9,544 bases of DNA from Candidatus Altarchaeum sp. CG2_30_32_3053 (GTDB lineage: Archaea; Altiarchaeota; Altiarchaeia; Altiarchaeales; Altiarchaeaceae), in contig MNZY01000104.1 of assembly GCA_001873845.1 (NCBI GenBank), forward strand, positions 1 to 9,544. The letters are read 5' to 3'. Positions 1-4,952 of this stretch are shown here, one piece after another (the first letter of the stretch is position 1; every line of letters starts with the position of its first letter). The translations under genes and the position numbers were made by a program. The notes under the pieces were generated by a model. It was not told the DNA's origin, did no database searches, and was given only the letters and a program-made list of their open reading frames with translations.

Positions 1-1
1 C

Positions 2-226
2 CTCAATAACGAAAAAATGGAACTTCAAACACTTATCCAATCCTTTTTCATGTTAAGCGGATCAATAACCGAAACAGAAAACGAAAGAACCATTAAGTTA
101 ACAAGAAACGAAAAAGAACCAGAGATGATGGAAAAACTGGAATTAGGACTGAACGCTTTAAATAGTTTTGGTATTAATTATATTAATGGGAAAAAATTCT
201 CGTTTCAATTGGTTGGTGACATTTAA
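2..226 (+). CDS. C-terminal part of a probable transposase (5' end outside window)
   Basis: The reading frame is open to the left edge (codons for LNNEK precede the first ATG at 17), so this is best read as the last ~74 residues of a longer protein rather than a 69-aa gene starting at 17. No Shine-Dalgarno sequence precedes that ATG. The layout 'SGSITETENERTIKL ... LGLNALNSFGINY.NGKKFSFQLV' resembles the C-terminal tail of several DDE transposases: a short beta strand with an 'I.V.L' pattern, a helix ending in 'LN', then a terminal strand after 'DG/NG(K/R)'. No catalytic residues lie in the visible part, so the family cannot be named. The repeat-rich, gene-poor DNA downstream fits a mobile-element context. 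It could instead be the tail of an unrelated protein. Confidence 0.45.
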   Translation, partial: LNNEKMELQTLIQSFFMLSGSITETENERTIKLTRNEKEPEMMEKLELGLNALNSFGINYINGKKFSFQLVGDI

Positions 227-260
227 CTCGGTCAATTTTCTCATTTAGCCGATAGTCATG

Positions 261-325
261 TTTTAAACATTAAATTAACAAAAATAATATTTATAAATTT
301 AATTTTAAACATTAAATTAACAAAA
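261..325. repeat. Pair of 23-bp direct repeats, 42-bp period
   Basis: Two identical 23-bp copies lie at 261-283 and 303-325, separated by 19 bp, with the core TTTTAAACATTAAATTAACA. The spacer and first bases of the second copy (284-307) recur exactly as 24 bp at 9520-9543, at the right edge of the window. The spacer contains TTTATAAAT-like sequence that could act as a TATA element, but no gene follows it on the plus strand. The unit is too short for an ordinary CRISPR repeat, and only two copies are visible. Confidence 0.7.
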
Positions 326-472
326 GCTTCCTATTTCATAAAATTGGTGTGTTAAACCTAAATTTTTCAAACATAAGTTTGGGCGTAATCTTGGTTGTAA
401 TTCCAAATGGGAAACTTTTGAAATTATAAATTAAATTAAAATATATATAAATTAGATAAATTATAAATTAAA

Positions 473-811
473 CAGTAGTTCCGAATGAAATGTTTTCATT
501 AACAAATTTTGATATTTTAAGTTTATGTTTGGCAGTGACAATAACTGTTTTAACTTTTCAGCAGTAATATTTTTTTATATTGATTATTGTTTCCACCCAA
601 ATTTTTCAATAACGTTTTCAATAACGTTTTCAACAATATCTTCAACAACATTAACACATTTATTAAATTCATTGCTTTTTTTGGAAATTTTTTTAAATTA
701 ACGCTTTTAATGCATATCTTAATTACAAAATAATTTTTAATATTTTTAAATTGTTAAATTTTATTAATACAATCATTTATTTTATCATAGCAAATGTGTT
801 CGGAACTACTG
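473..811. mobile_element. MITE-like element, copy 1 (339 bp, 13-bp TIRs)
   Basis: The ends are perfect inverted repeats: CAGTAGTTCCGAA at 473-485 and TTCGGAACTACTG at 799-811, with weaker similarity just inside. ATTAAA flanks both sides (467-472 and 812-817) and may be a 6-bp target-site duplication, although in such A/T-rich DNA a 6-bp match is weak support. There is no full transposase inside, so it is non-autonomous. A 37-codon open frame on the minus strand may be the remnant of a parent transposase C-terminus. The parent IS family is not recognised. Confidence 0.75.
584..697 (-). pseudogene. Possible coding remnant inside MITE-like element
   Basis: On the minus strand a frame without a start codon runs for 37 codons to TAA at 586-584. 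It reads ISKKSNEFNKCVNVVEDIVE, then NVIENVIEKFGWKQ. The composition looks protein-like, with an amphipathic acidic helix and a basic/aromatic end. It could be the last part of the parent element's transposase, as MITEs often keep terminal pieces. A 12-bp tandem repeat (607-618, 619-630) creates the ENVIENVI pattern. Another minus frame over the same bases is also open (about 40 codons, Leu/Lys-rich), so coding origin is uncertain. The same remnant occurs at 994-1107 in the second copy. Confidence 0.3.
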
Positions 812-882
812 ATTAAATTAAAATTTAAAGTATATATAAATTAAAATAGAATATATATAAATTAGATAAATTATAAATTAAA

Positions 883-1221
883 CAGTAGTTCCGAATGAAA
901 TGTTTTCATTAACAAATTTTGATATTTTAAGTTTATGTTTGGCAGTGACAATAACTGTTTTAACTTTTCAGCAGTAATATTTTTTTATATTGATTATTGT
1001 TTCCACCCAAATTTTTCAATAACGTTTTCAATAACGTTTTCAACAATATCTTCAACAACATTAACACATTTATTAAATTCATTGCTTTTTTTGGAAATTT
1101 TTTTAAATTAACGCTTTTAATGCATATCTTAATTACAAAATAATTTTTAATATTTTTAAATTGTTAAATTTTATTAATACAATCATTTATTTTATCATAG
1201 CAAATGTGTTCGGAACTACTG
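883..1221. mobile_element. MITE-like element, copy 2 (339 bp, 13-bp TIRs)
   Basis: It is identical to the element at 473-811, with TIRs at 883-895 and 1209-1221. Because the flanking DNA is duplicated with it, this copy arose by tandem duplication of a larger segment, not by a second transposition. Confidence 0.75.
994..1107 (-). pseudogene. Possible coding remnant inside MITE-like element, second copy
   Basis: This is the identical duplicate of the 37-codon frame at 584-697, shifted by 410 bp. It has no in-frame start codon and is not expected to be translated. Confidence 0.3.
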
Positions 1222-1319
1222 ATTAAATTAAAATTTAAAGTATATATAAATTAAAATAGATTATAAATTAAATTAATAAATTAAACTTATGAATAAATTT
1301 AAACTATAAAATAAATAAA

Positions 1320-1652
1320 TTAAATTAATAATATAATTTTGCATCCTCCTGAAATTTCCCTTTCAAATTCCTCCTCATTATATTTTCCAGAAATTTGGAC
1401 GGTAAAATTTAAAATTTTAGAAATTTTATAATTTAAATCAATTTTCTTTACCTCTATTTTTTCCGGAAATTTTATATTTTTTGTTATTTGTATCTCATCT
1501 ATCTTTTCGTTCCATGCCTTATACAGAAAACGCTCACATGTTGGGCACCGAACAATTTCAAAATTTTCCACATAAATTGGATTTAAATTTAAATAACAAT
1601 CAATACACAATCCAAACCCATTTATTTCCTTTCCACATCTAGCACAAAACAT
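1320..1652 (-). pseudogene. NMD3-like protein, N-terminal zinc-ribbon fragment
   Basis: The 110-residue product begins MFCARCGKEINGFGLCIDCY and continues 'NLNP...VRCPTCERFLYKAW', the pattern of the archaeal/eukaryotic NMD3 N-terminus, a protein linked to large ribosomal subunit maturation and export. Cys pairs C3/C6, C16/C19 and C36/C39 are visible. Family members carry a fourth CxxC pair to complete the second zinc site, and it is absent here. The protein also stops at about a third or less of the usual length (350 aa or more), after EREISGGCKIILLI, where 'SGG' may be the tail of the usual 'CP.CS..SGGYYEA' block joined by a deletion. The DNA beyond the stop is low-complexity sequence and the MITE duplication, so I read it as a 3'-truncated gene. 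No Shine-Dalgarno sequence precedes the ATG at 1652. A short stand-alone zinc-ribbon protein is possible. Confidence 0.7.
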
Positions 1653-1663
1653 ATTAGAGTTAT

Positions 1664-1677
1664 TAATAAATTTAAAT
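1664..1677 (-). promoter_or_regulatory. Candidate TATA box before NMD3 fragment
   Basis: Read on the minus strand, TTTAAATTTATTA lies about 12-25 bases upstream of the ATG at 1652. A start site about 25 bases downstream of the box would fall at or just after the ATG, so any transcript would be leaderless or nearly so. The A/T-rich setting makes chance matches likely. Confidence 0.25.
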
Positions 1678-1787
1678 CTATACTAATTAATGAAAGTGGT
1701 GATTGAGAAATATAAAATAAATTGCCCATATTTTTCTTTTGGAAATCTCAACAAAAAGTAAAAATACAACTTTAGAGAATGCTGAAT

Positions 1788-1810
1788 AAAGTAAAAAAAG
1801 AAAAATTTTT
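1788..1810 (-). terminator. Possible oligo-T terminator after metacaspase remnant
   Basis: On the minus strand this is a T-rich run (TTTTTCTTTTTTTACTT) about 30-50 bases downstream of the last metacaspase-like stop codon. Archaeal RNA polymerase commonly terminates on such tracts without a hairpin. This is inferred from composition only. Confidence 0.3.
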
Positions 1811-1838
1811 ATATTGAATGTATTACACATCAAAAATT

Positions 1839-1877
1839 TCAGATGATAATAAATTTTCTTACGGCAGCATTGCACTC
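1839..1877 (-). pseudogene. Second, diverged copy of the metacaspase C-terminal codons
   Basis: On the minus strand, 1877-1839 reads ECNAAVRKFIII then TGA. This parallels the end of the preceding metacaspase frame at 1912-1877, which reads ECNATVRKMIP then TAG. The first 12 bases (GAGTGCAATGCT) are identical. Several of the differences that follow are codon-like (GTG/GTA silent, ACT/GCC conservative), and AGAAAA is shared. The last base of the first stop codon is the first base of the second copy, so the copies lie in different frames. It may be the leftover 3' end of a paralogous metacaspase, or an old short duplication. Confidence 0.5.
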
Positions 1878-2445
1878 TATGGAATCATTTTTCTCACAGT
1901 AGCATTGCACTCCAGTTGAGGTATTTGAGTGTAATGACCCGCCTTTAAATCTACCCTAACCTTTTTCAGCAACTTTGAGTGAGATAGTTTGTTTTTGCAC
2001 GCGCGCATCTCTTTACAGAAATAATATGTAAACCATACAATGCCCCTCCAATTTTAGCATCAGCACTTGTTTGATTCGAGCGGCAGCCAGCCCAAAGGAT
2101 GTGATGAGTTATGCCCTTCTCCATAAATGAATTATATAATCCACGTGAAACACAACCATCAACTTTCTCAAAAGCCTCAAAGGAAGGAGGGGGCATGTAT
2201 CTCGGCTTACGGTCAAGTAATAAATCAACTGCCTTCAGACCGGTACCACTATGGCACGTGTCCATATATACTTCTAATAACACGTTTTGCGGCAACTGAA
2301 TGAAAAGGTCATGCAACTCATCGTCCAAAATAATATAATTTGGGTCCCACACATTGCCCTTCTGAGCCAGGTCATGCGGGCAAAATGCCTCATCTGCTCG
2401 GTCGGGCTCATCGCCACTTATATCAGGTACTTGAATTATAACCAT
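1877..2445 (-). pseudogene. Caspase-like peptidase (metacaspase, C14), truncated and frameshifted
   Basis: The frame from 2445 carries hallmarks of prokaryotic metacaspases: QVPDISGDEPDRADEAFCPHD (residues 5-25), DDEL (41-44), the catalytic-Cys block VLLEVYMDTCHSGTGL with C64 (55-70), and HHILWAGCRSNQTSADAKIG (114-133). After GALYGL near 2030 the frame drifts into nonsense and stops at 1966. Another frame continues the family pattern: TYYFCKEMRACKNK, then SKLLKKVRVDLKAGHYTQIP, then QLECNATVRKMIP and TAG at 1879-1877. One frameshift, equivalent to losing 1 or 4 bases near 2029-2034, explains this. The N-terminal ~70-80 residues, including the GHG catalytic His motif expected just before QVPD, are missing, and an in-frame TAA lies 18 bases before the ATG. 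Without the His it cannot be an active protease. GC is near 50% (31 of 60 bases at 2041-2100), against about 20-25% in neighbouring gaps, which suggests transfer from another genome. Confidence 0.85.
1904..1935. repeat. 9-bp imperfect inverted repeat in metacaspase 3' end
   Basis: ATTGCACTC (1904-1912) can pair with GAGTGTAAT (1927-1935) across a 14-base loop, with one G-T pair. It lies within the codons for HYTQIPQLECN, so it may simply reflect coding sequence. Confidence 0.3.
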
Positions 2446-2458
2446 GAAGTAATTTAAA

Positions 2459-2514
2459 TTTTAAAAATCTACTAAAAAAATATTTTTTTAGTAAATAAAT
2501 TTTTGGAAATATCA
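2459..2514. repeat. Dispersed palindromic repeat, copy A
   Basis: This ~56-bp segment matches 9401-9457. The left flank TTTTAAAAATCT is identical, and the right flank AAATAAATTTTT.GAAATATCA differs at one position. The centre is a perfect 24-bp palindrome (2470-2493, arm TACTAAAAAAAT). In the other copy the centre is also self-complementary but has a different sequence. It lies directly against the broken 5' edge of the metacaspase pseudogene and downstream of the surface-protein gene that ends at 2638. It may be a cruciform, a structured transcript end, or a small mobile palindromic unit. Confidence 0.7.
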
Positions 2515-2559
2515 AAATCGCATAACATTATTGGTGCTATTACAAACCATGTTTTTTCA

Positions 2560-2577
2560 AATATTTATAAAAATATT
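2560..2577 (-). terminator. A/T hairpin downstream of CARDB gene
   Basis: AATATTT (2560-2566) pairs with AAATATT (2571-2577) across the loop ATAA. It lies 60-80 bases past the stop of the gene ending at 2638. In an AT-rich gap this may be chance, and it would be a weak stem. Confidence 0.25.
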
Positions 2578-2581
2578 AAGC

Positions 2582-2600
2582 AAATACAAAAAAACAAATA
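2582..2600 (-). terminator. Oligo-T terminator of the three-gene unit
   Basis: On the minus strand, ATTTGTTTTTTTGTATTTG lies about 40-55 bases after the stop codon at 2638. Oligo-T tracts like this are the usual termination signal in many archaea. It would end transcription of the surface-protein unit before the metacaspase remnant. Confidence 0.4.
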
Positions 2601-2637
2601 TATAATTCCTAATTTTAATAGGTCAGCACCAAAATTT

Positions 2638-4878
2638 TTATTGTTTCTTATTCTTTCTAAAAATTAAGAAATACACTGATATCAACAGCATTATCATAAT
2701 CACTATAATTAGTAACCATAGAAACTCTTCTGGTTTTGGACAATCGCCCGGACAAGTTTTATAATCCTCACCATTATCGCAATATCCATCGCCACAAACT
2801 ATGCAATCCTGTGGACAATTTTCCTTTGTTTCTCCTGCTTCGCATATTTTATTTCCACATTCAATCTTTGCTTCAACTGAAACCGAAGTTTGCTCTGATG
2901 AAATATATCCTTCTTTACTTGCTTTTAATGCCATTGTTTGCATTGCAGTAATTTCAACTTCTCCTTTTTCATCTGTTGTATATTCCTTTCCAGCAACATC
3001 AACCCTTGCATTTGCAACAGGTTTATTGTTTTCATCAGTCACTTTTACAATTACTTTGTCTCCTTCATTCACGCGATTTGGCGCAGTAATTTTTAAGGTC
3101 CCACTCACCTTAACATCAAAAACTAAACTTGAATTCTTATAATTTTCTTTTGTTGCAGAAGCAACTAATTTTGTTTGTATAACATTTATTTCTTTTTCAA
3201 CAATTCCTTGAGCATTTGTTTTTAATTTTTCTCCATAAACTTCAACTTCTGTATCTTTAACAGCATTTCCTTTTTCATCCGTGACTCTAAATTTAAATTT
3301 CTCACCATAATTCTCTCCTGAAATCTTTGTAATATTTAATTTTCCAGCATAAACTTTTATTGTTTTTGTCAAATTTTTGTATCCTGCTTTACTTATTATT
3401 ATTTTTCCTTGTCCATATTCTGGAAGATTAATAGTTACGGTTCCATTAATATTGGCTATTGCTTTTTTGCTTGTTTTATTTCCCACAATTGCGATAACAT
3501 CTGCGCCACTTGCATTTTTTCCTAAATTAAAGGTAATTATTAGACCTTTTATCTCCTCAGGAACTTCATTCGAAAATTCTTTAAGTATTGTAGTTGTTGC
3601 ATTTGTATCAGTGGGTTGTGCATAATTAATTTCTCTTGTGCCCCCTCCAGAGTTAGAACTCATATGACAAGTATGGCTACTACAATAATATCCTGAAGAA
3701 CATTCACTATTATCTTTACAATATCCTGAAGCAGTAACACAACTATGATTTATTGCAATTTGCCAGTATTCGCATGATATGTTTTGACATGTATGATTTA
3801 AACATATCTGATCAAAATTACAATTATCCACATTTTCACAATATCCATATCTTAAAACACAACTATGATTTATTGCAATTTGCCAGTATTCGCATGATAT
3901 GTTTTGACATGTATGATTTAAACATATCTGATCATCGGCACATTGAGAATTATTTTCACAATAATTTTGAACTGGCAAGCATGTTTCATTAATACATTTT
4001 TCACCATAAGCACAATCAGAATCAGAATAACAATTCTGTAAAATTGTGAAGTTGTTTGATTCTGTGTATATGTTTCTACAGTCACCATTATATCCGCCAT
4101 AGTATAATATAAGTTTATATTGTCCTGGTTCTATAGGAACGAGCGTCCATCGGTCGTATGTTTGATTGCCACAGGTTAAGTTTTTTTCATGAATCCAATG
4201 ATGTTTCGGATTCCAAATCCATGAAGAATTGACCGGAACATTTCTACAAGTTGGCCAATAGTTAAGACATTCACCTAAAATGTGTGTTATTTTGTTGTTA
4301 TGACATACTGGGGGATTATTTCTACAATGTTTTATTAATATTTCTTTCCAACTTCCATTTTCAAATTTAAACACGTTAAAAGGAAATGAAAAAAGATGTC
4401 TAACAAATGTATAACCTGAACCATTGTTTCCGATAATACTTATATTTATAGGCTCTTCTACTTTATATTCTTTTTTATCCGTTTTTATAAATATAGGAAA
4501 ATCAAAAGTTAATGTTGCAATGTTATTGGTTTCATTTGTTTCGTTTATTAAATTACTATAATCTACTCGCAATATCATTATCACTTTTCCATATCTCATA
4601 GTCCAATCGAATGTCCAATTTTTTTCAGAATTTGCAGATATGTTAACTTTGGAAAAGGGTGCATTAATCATTCCAACTTTAATAACACCTGCCTGTACAT
4701 CACTTGTATCAACCTCTCCAGTATTTTTTACAGTAGCAATTACTGTAATATTATCACCAACACTTGCGTTTTTCGGGTAATAATCAATTTCAGCAACAAG
4801 ATCTGGCAAAGCATACGCCAAATTAATAAGTATGTAAAAAACTATTATTCCTAATAAAGTTACGCGCAAATTTATCAT
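2638..4878 (-). CDS. Membrane-anchored surface protein with CARDB, Cys-rich and Ig-like domains
   Basis: The 746-aa product has a signal peptide (1-23, ending LAYA), a CARDB-type adhesion domain (~25-128, with the 'VKNTGEVDTSD' and 'NETNETNN' signatures) and a middle Cys-containing domain (~130-275). Next is a Cys-rich stretch (~282-418) with 'C..D.DCA.GEKC.NETC' motifs and a 40-residue unit repeated with identical DNA. Ig-like/carboxypeptidase-regulatory-like modules ('DEKGNAVKDTEVEVYGE', 'DENNKPVANARVDVAGKEY') fill ~440-670. Two CGxxxCxxGExxxxCPxDC motifs follow (674-692, 695-713), then a TM helix (~720-740) and the basic tail RKNKKQ. The topology is outside-facing with the C-terminus in the cytoplasm. 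There is no PGF-CTERM-type sortase signal. It is rich in N-X-S/T sequons (NHT, NIS, NHS), suggesting N-glycosylation. It lies 74 bp behind the protease gene and is probably co-transcribed. The ligand is unknown; adhesion or scaffolding is inferred. No Shine-Dalgarno sequence precedes the ATG. Confidence 0.85.
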   Translation of the reverse strand: MINLRVTLLGIIVFYILINLAYALPDLVAEIDYYPKNASVGDNITVIATVKNTGEVDTSDVQAGVIKVGMINAPFSKVNISANSEKNWTFDWTMRYGKVIMILRVDYSNLINETNETNNIATLTFDFPIFIKTDKKEYKVEEPINISIIGNNGSGYTFVRHLFSFPFNVFKFENGSWKEILIKHCRNNPPVCHNNKITHILGECLNYWPTCRNVPVNSSWIWNPKHHWIHEKNLTCGNQTYDRWTLVPIEPGQYKLILYYGGYNGDCRNIYTESNNFTILQNCYSDSDCAYGEKCINETCLPVQNYCENNSQCADDQICLNHTCQNISCEYWQIAINHSCVLRYGYCENVDNCNFDQICLNHTCQNISCEYWQIAINHSCVTASGYCKDNSECSSGYYCSSHTCHMSSNSGGGTREINYAQPTDTNATTTILKEFSNEVPEEIKGLIITFNLGKNASGADVIAIVGNKTSKKAIANINGTVTINLPEYGQGKIIISKAGYKNLTKTIKVYAGKLNITKISGENYGEKFKFRVTDEKGNAVKDTEVEVYGEKLKTNAQGIVEKEINVIQTKLVASATKENYKNSSLVFDVKVSGTLKITAPNRVNEGDKVIVKVTDENNKPVANARVDVAGKEYTTDEKGEVEITAMQTMALKASKEGYISSEQTSVSVEAKIECGNKICEAGETKENCPQDCIVCGDGYCDNGEDYKTCPGDCPKPEEFLWLLIIVIMIMLLISVYFLIFRKNKKQ
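3736..3814 (-). repeat. 79-bp identical intragenic repeat, unit 2
   Basis: This segment is identical to 3856-3934 at a distance of exactly 120 bp, i.e. 40 codons. It encodes the Cys-rich segment DQICLNHTCQ, NISCEYWQIAINHSCV (about residues 355-381). Similarity continues at lower level outside the identical core, so the whole 40-residue module was duplicated. Confidence 0.95.
3856..3934 (-). repeat. 79-bp identical intragenic repeat, unit 1
   Basis: Partner of 3736-3814, encoding the same Cys-rich peptide at about residues 315-341. It keeps the reading frame. Identity including silent positions implies recent duplication or gene conversion. Confidence 0.95.
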
Positions 4879-4925
4879 TTTTGTTTGCCAAAAATTTTAT
4901 TTTAAAAATTAAAAATAGAAAAAGA

Positions 4926-4939
4926 TAAAAATATAAAGG
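4926..4939 (-). promoter_or_regulatory. Possible internal TATA element / T-rich tract
   Basis: In the 74-bp gap before the CARDB gene the minus strand reads CCTTTATATTTTTATC followed by further T runs. It could be a TATA box about 50 bases before the ATG, giving a leader of about 25-30 bases, or a leaky terminator separating the two genes. Composition alone cannot decide. Confidence 0.3.
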
Positions 4940-4952
4940 TTTAGTTTTTGAT

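Larger units (their letters stand above)
441..850. repeat. 410-bp tandem duplication, copy 1
   Basis: Every base from 441 to 850 is repeated 410 bp further on (851-1260) with no difference found when the two copies are read side by side. The unit consists of about 32 bp of A/T-rich flank, a MITE-like element, and about 39 bp of further flank. The flanks contain TATATATAAATTA at both ends (442-454 and 831-843), but this homology would give a 389-bp unit, so it does not explain the actual breakpoints. Identity implies a recent event or an assembly artefact. Confidence 0.95.
851..1260. repeat. 410-bp tandem duplication, copy 2
   Basis: This is the second, head-to-tail and identical copy of the unit at 441-850. 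Similarity stops sharply after 1260, where the sequence runs into low-complexity A/T DNA that precedes the end of the NMD3 fragment. It lies where the missing 3' portion of NMD3 would be expected. Confidence 0.95.
227..1319. other. Gene-free AT-rich stretch with repeats
   Basis: No convincing gene is seen on either strand over nearly 1.1 kb. The content is a pair of 23-bp direct repeats (261-325), a small hairpin at 368-381 (CAAAC-ATAA-GTTTG), a perfect 410-bp tandem duplication (441-1260) carrying two MITE-like elements, and low-complexity A/T sequence from about 1241 to 1340. The short hairpin could be part of the end of the insertion element whose transposase enters from the left, but its matching end would lie outside the window. 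Confidence 0.7.

Noticed and set aside
17..226. Complete 69-aa gene starting at ATG 17
   Set aside because: The frame remains open to the window edge and the sequence resembles a protein tail, so a partial gene is more likely.
261..325. Possible CRISPR array
   Set aside because: Only two 23-bp A/T-rich copies with a 19-bp spacer and no cas genes nearby.
1687..1875. 62-aa minus-strand frame between the NMD3 fragment and the metacaspase
   Set aside because: It is hydrophobic, low-complexity A/T translation with no recognisable feature, and it overlaps the second metacaspase tail in another frame.
1864..1914. AGCATTGCACTC direct repeats as a CRISPR or iteron pair
   Set aside because: Both copies encode ECNA of a metacaspase-like C-terminus, so a duplicated coding segment explains them better.
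1966..2028. Last ~20 residues of the 159-aa metacaspase frame (ending KTNYLTQSC)
   Set aside because: These residues do not fit the family, while another frame over the same bases does, so they are the product of a frameshift and not a true C-terminus.
2531..2632. 8-bp inverted repeat TTGGTGCT / AGCACCAA bounding the gap after the CARDB gene
   Set aside because: The arms are ~86 bases apart, do not extend, have no target duplication, and the other GGTGCT in the window (9357) has a different arrangement. Too weak to call an element.
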